Positions 17,352 to 24,454 of a stretch of DNA of 64,000 bases are shown in pieces. This DNA comes from CAIVPM01 sp964477265 (GTDB taxonomy: Bacteria > Bacteroidota > Bacteroidia > Chitinophagales > Chitinophagaceae), in contig CAYZDJ010000002.1 of assembly GCA_964477265.1 (NCBI GenBank), forward strand, positions 248,001 through 312,000. The letters run 5' to 3'. The number at the start of each line of letters is the position of its first letter. Position 1 is the first letter of the stretch. The position numbers and the translations under genes are program-made. The notes beneath the pieces are model-generated. The model worked only from the letters and a program-made list of their open reading frames with translations. It was not told the DNA's origin and searched no databases.

Positions 17352-20042
17352 ATGAGTGAGATTAGCAAAAATTTTGAACATAATATAGCAGACGAACATT
17401 GGTATAGCCATTGGTTAAATAAAGGCTATTTTAATAGCCAGGTAGATAACAGCAAACCTGCATACACTGTTGTTATTCCTCCACCCAATGTAACAGGTGT
17501 GTTGCATATGGGGCATTGCCTAAACAATACCATTCAGGATATTTTAATTCGTCGTGCAAGGCAACAAGGCTTTAATGCTTGCTGGGTGCCTGGTACAGAC
17601 CACGCCAGCATTGCAACTGAAGCAAAAGTTGTGGCTATGTTGCGTGAACGTGATATTACAAAATCTTCTTTAAGCAGGGAAGAGTTTTTAAAATATGCCT
17701 GGGAATGGAAAGAAAAATATGGTGGCATTATTTTACAACAATTAAAAAAGTTAGGTTGCAGTTTAGATTGGAACAGAACATCATTTACAATGGATGATGA
17801 TTACTACAAAGCTGTTATAAAAATATTTGTTCAACTGTATAATGATGGTATTATTTACAGAGGGTTAAGGATGGTGAATTGGGATCCTGCAAGTAAAACT
17901 GCATTGAGCGATGAAGAGGTTATTTATAAGGAAGTTGATTCTAAGCTTTATTACGTAAAATACAATTTTGTAATTCCCCCTTTGGGGGATGAGGGGGCTT
18001 TTATGATGGTGGCAACCACACGTCCTGAAACAATTTTAGGTGATGTAGCAATTTGTGTTAATCCTAATGATGAAAGATATAAAAGCTGGATTGGCAAGGA
18101 AGTTTTAGTTCCTATCATCAATAGAAAAATAAATATCATAGCTGATGAATATGTAGATGCAGAATTTGGAACTGGTGCTTTAAAAATTACACCAGCACAC
18201 GATAAAAACGATAATGAAATTGGAAGAAAGCATAATCTTAAAACCATTGATACGCTTGATGCTGATGGTAAATTTACTGCTGAACAATTAGAAGAAGAAT
18301 GTATCAATGACTTAGTAAAAAGTTATGTTGGTATTGACAGATTTGATTTAAGGAAAAAGATTGTTGAAGACATTGCTGCATTGGGTCAAATTGAAAAGAT
18401 AGAAGAATATAAAGGACAGGTTGGAACAAGTGAAAGAACAGGTGCTGTTATTGAAAACAGGTTGAGTATGCAGTGGTTTATGGATATGAAAAAGTTTATA
18501 GCCAATAACCCTGAAACGCTTACTGCTGTTATGGATGATGAGATTAATTTTCATCCTGCAAAAGCAAAAAATACTTACAAGCATTGGATAGAAAATATTA
18601 AGGATTGGTGCATTAGTCGCCAGCTTTGGTGGGGACAACAAATACCTGCTTGGTATGATGAGAATGGAAATTATTATGTTGCAGAAAATTTAGAAAATTT
18701 ACATAACGAGAGACCAGAAACGAGAAACGCAAAACTTACACAGGATGAAGATTGCCTTGACACCTGGTTCAGCAGTTGGATTTGGCCAATGGAAGTTTTT
18801 AAAGGCATCAGCAATCCAGGCAATGAAGAAGTAAATTATTATTACCCAACAACAACGTTGGTTACAGGTCAGGATATTATTTTCTTTTGGGTGGCAAGGA
18901 TGATAATGGCCGGGTATGAATTCAACAAACAACAGCCGTTTAAGGACGTTTATTTCACAGGAATGGTACGTGATAAGCAAGGTAGAAAAATGAGTAAGCA
19001 GCTTGGCAATAGCCCAGATTTATTGGGTTTGATTGACAAGTATGGTGCAGATGCTGTGCGTTTTGGCATTATGATTTCATCACCTGCTGGTAATGATTTA
19101 TTGTTTGATGAAAGTAGCCTGGAACAAGGCAGAAACTTCAACAATAAGTTATGGAATGCAATGAAGTTGGTGAAGATGTGGGAAGGAAGAAAGTCAGTGG
19201 AGACAGAAAAGACAGTAGAGTCACGGAGTCAAACTAACGGTCTAACTGACTTCCCGACTTTATGGTTTGAGAACAGATTAAATGAAGCTAGACAAGAAGT
19301 TGAAAATTTAATGAAGCAATTTCAATTAAGTGCTGCATTAAAAGTTATATACAGCTTGATTTGGGATGATTTCTGTAGCTGGTATTTAGAATGGGTTAAA
19401 CCAGGTTTTGAGCAACCTATTGAAGCAAGTGTTTACAATAAAACCATTTCTTTCTTTGATGAATTGTTGCAATTGCTACATCCTTTTATGCCAATAGTTA
19501 CAGAAGAAATTTATCATCAATTAAAGCGAAGAGAAGAAGATTTAACTGTAAAGCAACAGTCAACAATTAACAATCAAGAGTCAACAGTTTTAGAACAAGG
19601 TAAATTATTACAGCAAGTAATTACAACACTTAGAGAAGCTCGTGCAAAAAACAATCTTAAACCAAAAGAAGAAATTGTATTGCATATTCAAACACAGCAA
19701 CAACAGGCTTTTGATTCTATTGATACCATTCTTGCGAAGCAAGTAAATGCTAAAGAAATTAAGTTTGTTAATGATGCTGTAGCCAACACAATTGTAGTTG
19801 CAATAGAAAGTGATAAGTTTTATATAGAAAGCAATAGAGATATTGATGTAACTGCTTTAAAAGAAACCTTGTTAAAAGATTTGGAATATCAAAAAGGCTT
19901 TATAGAAGTTTTGATGAAAAAATTAGGTAACGAAAAATTTATAGCTAATGCCAAACCTGAGGTTTTAGCGAATGAGCAAAAGAAAAAAGCTGATGCAGAA
20001 GCAAGAATAAAAACTATTGAAGAAAGTTTAGCAACATTGTAA
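17352..20042 (+). CDS. valS: Valyl-tRNA synthetase
   Basis: An 896-residue class I synthetase that charges tRNA-Val. The HIGH motif appears as HMGH in VTGVLHMGHCLNN, KMSKS as KMSKQLGNSPD, and the editing domain contains ATTRPETILGD. The C-terminal coiled coil closes the protein. Four stretches are built from dispersed repeat families: residues about 209-216 (family A), 452-460 (C), 614-636 (D) and 731-746 (F). They lie in frame and in loop-like regions between conserved blocks, so the enzyme is expected to be active. The PAP2 gene starts one base after the stop. Confidence 0.96.
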   Translation: MSEISKNFEHNIADEHWYSHWLNKGYFNSQVDNSKPAYTVVIPPPNVTGVLHMGHCLNNTIQDILIRRARQQGFNACWVPGTDHASIATEAKVVAMLRERDITKSSLSREEFLKYAWEWKEKYGGIILQQLKKLGCSLDWNRTSFTMDDDYYKAVIKIFVQLYNDGIIYRGLRMVNWDPASKTALSDEEVIYKEVDSKLYYVKYNFVIPPLGDEGAFMMVATTRPETILGDVAICVNPNDERYKSWIGKEVLVPIINRKINIIADEYVDAEFGTGALKITPAHDKNDNEIGRKHNLKTIDTLDADGKFTAEQLEEECINDLVKSYVGIDRFDLRKKIVEDIAALGQIEKIEEYKGQVGTSERTGAVIENRLSMQWFMDMKKFIANNPETLTAVMDDEINFHPAKAKNTYKHWIENIKDWCISRQLWWGQQIPAWYDENGNYYVAENLENLHNERPETRNAKLTQDEDCLDTWFSSWIWPMEVFKGISNPGNEEVNYYYPTTTLVTGQDIIFFWVARMIMAGYEFNKQQPFKDVYFTGMVRDKQGRKMSKQLGNSPDLLGLIDKYGADAVRFGIMISSPAGNDLLFDESSLEQGRNFNNKLWNAMKLVKMWEGRKSVETEKTVESRSQTNGLTDFPTLWFENRLNEARQEVENLMKQFQLSAALKVIYSLIWDDFCSWYLEWVKPGFEQPIEASVYNKTISFFDELLQLLHPFMPIVTEEIYHQLKRREEDLTVKQQSTINNQESTVLEQGKLLQQVITTLREARAKNNLKPKEEIVLHIQTQQQQAFDSIDTILAKQVNAKEIKFVNDAVANTIVVAIESDKFYIESNRDIDVTALKETLLKDLEYQKGFIEVLMKKLGNEKFIANAKPEVLANEQKKKADAEARIKTIEESLATL
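17976..17997. repeat. Family A repeat inside valS
   Basis: CCCCCTTTGGGGG followed by ATGAGGGGG, a variant of the CCCCTTTAGGGG-TTAGGGG core. It encodes PPLGDEGA in the editing domain, just before ATTRPE. Confidence 0.65.
18705..18730. repeat. Family C repeat inside valS
   Basis: AACGAGAGACCAGAAACGAG followed by AAACGC encodes NERPETRNA. The same words fill 51183-51265 and the start of aroE. Confidence 0.65.
19191..19259. repeat. Family D repeat inside valS, inverted arms
   Basis: AAGTCAGT at 19191-19198 and ACTGACTT at 19245-19252 are inverted arms; between them are variants of GACAGTAGAGTCA. Related words (AAGTCAGTAAAGTCAATAAG) occur at 46026-46045. Confidence 0.55.
19544..19589. repeat. 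Family F repeat inside valS, inverted arms
   Basis: AACTGT at the left end and ACAGTT at the right end enclose CAACAGTCAACAATTAAC and CAAGAGTCAACAG. It encodes a Q/S/T/N-rich stretch of the ValRS C-terminal region. No second copy was seen in this window. Confidence 0.45.
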
Positions 20043-20043
20043 A

Positions 20044-20637
20044 ATGAAAATAAAAAGTATATACAAAAGCATCTTGATTGTTACAGGATGCTTTTTTTTG
20101 AATCTTGTAAATGCTCAAAACTGGGAAATTAATTTGTTGAAAGATATTAACCCAAGTCAATCACATCCTGTATTTCAGCAAAATATTTCAAAGTCTGTTT
20201 ATCCATTAGCATTAGCAACACCAGTTTCAATATTTACAGTTGGCTTACTAAAGAAAGATAAAAAACTACAGCAACAGAGTTATGAAATTGCTGGTGCTTT
20301 AATTATTAATACAGCTATTACACAAGGTTTAAAATACACTATAAATCGTAACAGACCTTACGAAGATTATCCAATAATTATCAATCCTTACACCATAGAA
20401 AAAGATGCAAGTTTTCCGAGTGGTCATACTTCAACTGCATTTGCCTTAGCTGCAAGTATTTCTATGCAAAACAAAAAATGGTATTTTGTTGTGCCTGCTT
20501 ATGCCTGGGCTGCAAGTGTTGGTTATAGTCGTATGTATTTGGGCGAGCATTATCCAACAGATGTTTTTGCAGGTGCTGTTATTGGCATTGGCAGTGCTTA
20601 TTTAAGTAATTGGTTAACTAAAAAGTTGATTAGATAA
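20044..20637 (+). CDS. PAP2-family membrane-associated phosphatase
   Basis: A 197-residue phosphatase of the type 2 phosphatidic acid phosphatase family with an N-terminal signal peptide ending near VNAQ. The three catalytic motifs are present: KYTINRNRPYEDYP (KxxxxxxRP), FPSGHTSTAF (PSGH) and SRMYLGEHYPTDVFAG (SRxxxxxHxxxD). Substrates of such enzymes are undecaprenyl-diphosphate or lipid phosphates; which one is not shown. The start lies one base after valS, and its signal-peptide codons contain a terminator-shaped hairpin. Confidence 0.9.
   Translation: MKIKSIYKSILIVTGCFFLNLVNAQNWEINLLKDINPSQSHPVFQQNISKSVYPLALATPVSIFTVGLLKKDKKLQQQSYEIAGALIINTAITQGLKYTINRNRPYEDYPIIINPYTIEKDASFPSGHTSTAFALAASISMQNKKWYFVVPAYAWAASVGYSRMYLGEHYPTDVFAGAVIGIGSAYLSNWLTKKLIR
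20065..20099 (+). terminator. Terminator-shaped hairpin inside the PAP2 5' coding region
   Basis: Nine-base stem AAAAGCATC / GATGCTTTT with a 13-base loop and eight T. It is positioned to end valS transcripts but lies within codons 8-19 of the PAP2 gene. Confidence 0.7.
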
Positions 20638-20645
20638 TAGCGAAA

Positions 20646-20724
20646 GTTTCTCACAAAGCTACAAAGGTTACCACGAGACAAAGCCTTTGTTACTTAGTAT
20701 TCTTTGAGAACTTTGCGTGAAAAA
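20646..20724. repeat. Dispersed repeat, family G (CACAAAG / CTTTGCGTGA type)
   Basis: Left words TCACAAAGCTACAAAGG face CCTTTG, CTTTGAGAACTTTGCGTGA on the right, forming an imperfect inverted pair. It fills the spacer before the GNAT gene and ends about seven bases before its ATG. I recall similar words as common intergenic repeats in Bacteroidota. Confidence 0.55.
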
Positions 20725-20730
20725 TAAATT

Positions 20731-21216
20731 ATGATAATTAGAGAAGCCACAATACAAGATATTCCTTCCATTCAATCCATTGCACAAATAACTTGGGCAA
20801 ACACTTATACTTTTTTAAGTGCAGAGCAAATGGAATATATGCTTGATTGGATGTACAGCACAACATCTTTACAACAGCAAATGCAAAGTGGACATCAGTT
20901 TTATGTAGCTATAAATAATGAAGAAATTATTGGTTTTGCAAGTGTTTCTAAAGAAGAGCAAAATATTTGCAAGCTAAATAAATTATATGTTTTGCCCACA
21001 ATACAAAAAACTGGTGCAGGTAAAGCTTTGCTGCAAAGCGTTGTTGATTATGCCAAAGAAAATAAAGTAACAGAATTACAGCTTCAAGTAAACAGAAATA
21101 ACAACGCCAAAAATTTTTATTTAAAGCAAGGCTTTACAATTTTATATGAAGCTGACTTTGAGATTGGTAATGGATTTTATATGAATGATTATGTAATGAG
21201 CCTACAATTAATCTAA
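20731..21216 (+). CDS. GNAT family N-acetyltransferase
   Basis: A 161-residue GNAT. Starts MIIREATIQDIPSIQSIAQ; the acetyl-CoA binding region is LYVLPTIQKTGAGKALLQSV (Q-x-x-G-x-G/A pattern as QKTGAGKAL), followed by LQVNRNNNAKNFYLKQGF. Small-molecule or protein substrate unknown. It stands between a repeat-filled spacer and the persulfide dioxygenase gene. ATG start chosen at the first in-frame Met. Confidence 0.9.
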   Translation: MIIREATIQDIPSIQSIAQITWANTYTFLSAEQMEYMLDWMYSTTSLQQQMQSGHQFYVAINNEEIIGFASVSKEEQNICKLNKLYVLPTIQKTGAGKALLQSVVDYAKENKVTELQLQVNRNNNAKNFYLKQGFTILYEADFEIGNGFYMNDYVMSLQLI

Positions 21217-21252
21217 TTTCTACATTCGAAGTTTTTGCTATCATTACACTAC

Positions 21253-21260
21253 TATTTTTG
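21253..21260 (+). promoter_or_regulatory. Probable -7 box of the persulfide dioxygenase-rhodanese gene
   Basis: TATTTTTG 14 bases before the ATG, with TTTG at 21234-21237 upstream (15-base spacer, short of the usual 17-23). Confidence 0.45.
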
Positions 21261-21274
21261 CAAAAATTTCAAAT

Positions 21275-22690
21275 ATGTTTATTAAACAATTATATACTGG
21301 CTGTTTAAGCGAAGCTGCTTATTATATTGAAAGTAATGGTGTAGCTGCTGTGGTTGATCCTTTGCGTGATATTGATGAGTATTTACAGCTTGCAACAGAA
21401 AGGAATGCAACAATCAAATATATTTTTGAAACACATTTTCATGCAGATTTTGTGAGTGGTCATTTAGACCTTGCTGCAGCAACTGGTGCAGAAATTATTT
21501 ATGGCCCAAACACACAAACCAATTTAAAAGTAACCATTGCAAAAGATGGTGATGTGTTTAATATTGGAAATATTTCTGTTGAGGTTTTACATACACCAGG
21601 CCACACTTTAGAAAGCACTTGTTATTTACTAAAAGATGATCAAGGAAAAGCACATTGCATTTTCACTGGCGATACTTTGTTTGTTGGCGATGTTGGCAGA
21701 CCAGACCTTGCACAAAAAGGTGAAAGCCTTACAATGGAAGATTTGGCAGGAATGTTATACGATAGTTTGCAAGCCAAAATAATGCCTTTGGCAAATGATG
21801 TAATTATGTATCCTGCACATGGTGCTGGTAGTAGTTGTGGTAAAAATTTGGGTAAAGAAACTTTCAGTACAATTGGTGAGCAAAAAGAAAAAAACTATGC
21901 TTTAAATCAGGCTACAAAAGAAGACTTTGTTAAAGCTGTAACTGAAGGATTAGCTGCACCGCCACAATATTTTCCTATCAATGCAAAAATTAATAAAGAG
22001 GGGTATGAAAGTTTGGATAAGGTTTTGGCTGATGGATTAAAACCTTTATCTGTAGCTGATTTTAAAGCATTGACAAAAGATGAAAACATAATTATTTTAG
22101 ATACTCGTCACGCTACAGTTTTTACACAAGGCTTTGTGCCAACAAGTATTTCTATTGGTTTAGAAGGAAGGTTTGCAGAATGGTCTGGCAGCTTGTTATC
22201 ATTTACCAAAACAATTATTTTAGTTACAGAAATTGGGAAAGAAAAAGAAACTGTTGTTCGTTTAGCACGTGTTGGTTTTTCAAGATTTGGTGGTTTTTTA
22301 AATGGTGGTTTTCAGGCTTGGCAAAATGCTAACGAGCGTACAGATATGGTTGTTGATGTTGATGCTGACGAATTAGCAATGGATATTCCATTTGATGAAA
22401 AGCTTGTAATACTTGATGTGCGTAAAGAAACTGAATTTGCCGATGGTCATATTTCAACTGCTATAAATATTCCTTTGCTTGAATTGCTTGACCCAGGTAG
22501 CATGGCAGATTTAGAAGACAATCAAAACATATATATTCATTGTGCAGGTGGTTATAGAAGTGTAATTGCTGCAAGCATTATAAAGCAACAGGGTATTCAT
22601 AATTTGCGAAATGTGCTTGGTGGCTTTAATGCTATAAAAGAACTGAATGATAAATTTGAAATTGAGAAAAGTGTTGCTGCTTTAAATTAA
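21275..22690 (+). CDS. Metallo-beta-lactamase-fold persulfide dioxygenase fused to two rhodanese domains
   Basis: A 471-residue fusion. Residues 1-225 are the MBL domain with ETHFHADFVSGH (HxHxDH ligands), LHTPGHT and FTGDTLFVGDVGRPD, the ETHE1-like signature of sulfur dioxygenases. Residues about 255-350 form a first rhodanese domain whose active-site Cys is replaced (VTEIGKEKE), so it is inactive. Residues 365-465 form a second one with an intact loop HCAGGYRS. The family oxidises glutathione or other persulfides to sulfite, and rhodanese handles the sulfane sulfur; sulfide detoxification is inferred. The stop overlaps the convergent gene by four bases. Confidence 0.92.
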   Translation: MFIKQLYTGCLSEAAYYIESNGVAAVVDPLRDIDEYLQLATERNATIKYIFETHFHADFVSGHLDLAAATGAEIIYGPNTQTNLKVTIAKDGDVFNIGNISVEVLHTPGHTLESTCYLLKDDQGKAHCIFTGDTLFVGDVGRPDLAQKGESLTMEDLAGMLYDSLQAKIMPLANDVIMYPAHGAGSSCGKNLGKETFSTIGEQKEKNYALNQATKEDFVKAVTEGLAAPPQYFPINAKINKEGYESLDKVLADGLKPLSVADFKALTKDENIIILDTRHATVFTQGFVPTSISIGLEGRFAEWSGSLLSFTKTIILVTEIGKEKETVVRLARVGFSRFGGFLNGGFQAWQNANERTDMVVDVDADELAMDIPFDEKLVILDVRKETEFADGHISTAINIPLLELLDPGSMADLEDNQNIYIHCAGGYRSVIAASIIKQQGIHNLRNVLGGFNAIKELNDKFEIEKSVAALN

Positions 22691-23784
22691 TTGCTTTTCA
22701 ATTCAATATCTGCAACAAGCATAGCGTGATCGCTTAAACCATTATCAATAATTTTGAATTGGTGCACTTTAAAGTTTTTGTCTGGCATTATATAATCTAT
22801 TCTAAGCACTGTTGACAAAGAGTTAAAAGTTTTGCCAAGGCCCAATCCTTTCTGCAAAAAAGCATCTTGCTTATTATTTCTTATTTTCCAGTAAATATAG
22901 TTATTGGGCACCTCATTCAAGTCTGCACAAAAAACAGCAGGATATTTTGAGCTTGCCATAAAGTCGTTTGCTACATTGGCCTCCTCGTTGTGTATTTGCA
23001 AGGTTCGGCGAACTTTTTTAAAAATTTGTTTCCAATTTTTCTTACTGTTTTCTTCATCAAGTTTATCACCATCAATTTCTTCAAACTCATTTCTGTTAAA
23101 TTTATAAGAATCGAAATGTGTTGTAAAAAAAGAAATAGTATCACTTTTGTCATTAATCACATCAGCTCTTAAAATAGTTGTACCGTTTTTATAGGCAGCA
23201 CTATCGCTAAATGCAATGGGATATTTTGAAAAAATTACATTGCCACTCCTGTGCTTGTATTTCCCCACAATCCACCATGGAAAATATACATACTGATATT
23301 TTTTGGAAATGTCAGTGAAGGCCTTAGGTTGTTTTTCTCTTATTTCTGCAAATTCCTGCAAGCACACTATATCAGCATTTTGTGTAAAAATGGCGTCACT
23401 AATTTCATCTTGCTTGTGTCTCACAGCATTTTTTTCCTGAGTTTTTCCAGATAAATTTCCAACATTCCAGGTTACAATTCTAATAGTATTATTGGGTTTA
23501 GTTTTATTAAAAATGGTATTGCTGTTAAAGGCAAACAATGTTGTAATTTGCTTAAAGCCACAGCATAAAATAATAAATAAGTACAAGGCAAATTTTGGCT
23601 TTATAAATAACCAAAATAAGATAGTCATCACTAATGCAATGGTTATATAAAAAAAGCTAAAGCCTATAAACCCCAATAGCCAAAAGTAGTTTGGAGAAAG
23701 CCATGGCAGCAGGCAAGCCAATAAAAAAGCGACGACTAATAAGACGTTCAATGTTATTAATAATCGTTTTATAAACTTTCGCAT
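22687..23784 (-). CDS. Membrane-anchored endonuclease/exonuclease/phosphatase family protein
   Basis: A 365-residue protein with three N-terminal membrane helices (residues about 8-30, 34-60, 66-85) followed by an EEP domain. Catalytic landmarks are IRIVTWNVGN, VCLQEF (metal-binding Glu), the CADLNEVP segment and GLSDHAMLVADI (terminal His). This architecture is common in Bacteroidota and resembles exported sphingomyelinase- or nuclease-like hydrolases; the substrate is unknown. The catalytic domain is predicted to face the periplasm. Confidence 0.88.
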   Translation of the reverse strand: MRKFIKRLLITLNVLLVVAFLLACLLPWLSPNYFWLLGFIGFSFFYITIALVMTILFWLFIKPKFALYLFIILCCGFKQITTLFAFNSNTIFNKTKPNNTIRIVTWNVGNLSGKTQEKNAVRHKQDEISDAIFTQNADIVCLQEFAEIREKQPKAFTDISKKYQYVYFPWWIVGKYKHRSGNVIFSKYPIAFSDSAAYKNGTTILRADVINDKSDTISFFTTHFDSYKFNRNEFEEIDGDKLDEENSKKNWKQIFKKVRRTLQIHNEEANVANDFMASSKYPAVFCADLNEVPNNYIYWKIRNNKQDAFLQKGLGLGKTFNSLSTVLRIDYIMPDKNFKVHQFKIIDNGLSDHAMLVADIELKSN

Positions 23785-23870
23785 GAATAATTTTAATCAG
23801 GTAAAAATATACTATTGTTAATTAAAACAAACTGTTTATAAATCCTATTGCAGCTTTGGCATAATTATAC

Positions 23871-23903
23871 AAATCATAAATCCAAAATCGTATATCATAA
23901 ATA
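23871..23903. repeat. Diverged family B repeat
   Basis: AAATCATAAATCCAAAATCG followed by TATATCATAAATACG. It resembles the AAATCGTAAAT words at 1361 and 5889 with C to T changes. Located 33 bases before the FKBP ATG, upstream of its promoter box. Confidence 0.4.
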
Positions 23904-23913
23904 CGCATAGCCC

Positions 23914-23921
23914 TACATTTG
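23914..23921 (+). promoter_or_regulatory. Probable -7 box of the FKBP gene
   Basis: TACATTTG fits TAnnTTTG, 14 bases before the ATG at 23936, giving a very short leader. Confidence 0.4.
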
Positions 23922-23935
23922 CAAAAATTTTTATA

Positions 23936-24370
23936 ATGAGTGCCTTTGAAAGATTAACACAAGTGAAAAACGAAAAATCTGCTGCTAACCTAAAAGCAGG
24001 TCAGGAATTTTTAGCAAAAAACAAAACAGAAGATGGTGTTGTAGAAACTACAACTGGTTTGCAATACAAAGTATTAACAATGGGCAATGGCGAAAAACCA
24101 ACTGCTCGTAATACTGTAACATGTCATTATCATGGTACAACCATTGATGGCAGTGTGTTTGATAGTAGTGTGCAACGTGGTGTGCCAGCAAGTTTTCCTT
24201 TAAGTGCAGTTATTAGTGGTTGGACAGAAGGATTGCAATTTATGCCAACAGGAAGCAAGTTTCGTTTTTTTATTCCACCACATTTAGCTTATGGCGATAG
24301 ACACATTAGTGCTGTAATTGGTCCAAATTCTACATTGATTTTTGATGTGGAATTGATTAGTTTTAAGTAA
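23936..24370 (+). CDS. FKBP-type peptidyl-prolyl cis-trans isomerase
   Basis: A 144-residue single-domain FKBP of the FklB/Mip group. A short N-terminal helix (residues 1-40) is followed by the isomerase domain with TTGLQYKVLTMGNGEKP, VTCHYHGTTIDGSVFDSS, SGWTEGLQFMPTGSKFRFF, PPHLAYGDR and NSTLIFDVELIS. There is no signal peptide, so it is cytoplasmic. gcvP follows on the same strand after a spacer made of two family A repeats in opposite orientation. Confidence 0.93.
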   Translation: MSAFERLTQVKNEKSAANLKAGQEFLAKNKTEDGVVETTTGLQYKVLTMGNGEKPTARNTVTCHYHGTTIDGSVFDSSVQRGVPASFPLSAVISGWTEGLQFMPTGSKFRFFIPPHLAYGDRHISAVIGPNSTLIFDVELISFK

Positions 24371-24377
24371 TACCGCT

Positions 24378-24451
24378 AACCCCTAAAGGGGAATCAGGTG
24401 TAAGAAAATATTTTTAAATTTTAAAAAGCAGTCCCCCTTTAGGGGATAGGG
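24378..24451. repeat. Dispersed repeat, family A, inverted pair
   Basis: Left copy AACCCCTAAAGGGGA at 24378-24392 and right copy CCCCCTTTAGGGGATAGGG at 24433-24451 are reverse complements separated by 40 AT-rich bases. The right copy ends three bases before the gcvP ATG. Confidence 0.75.
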
Positions 24452-24454
24452 TTT

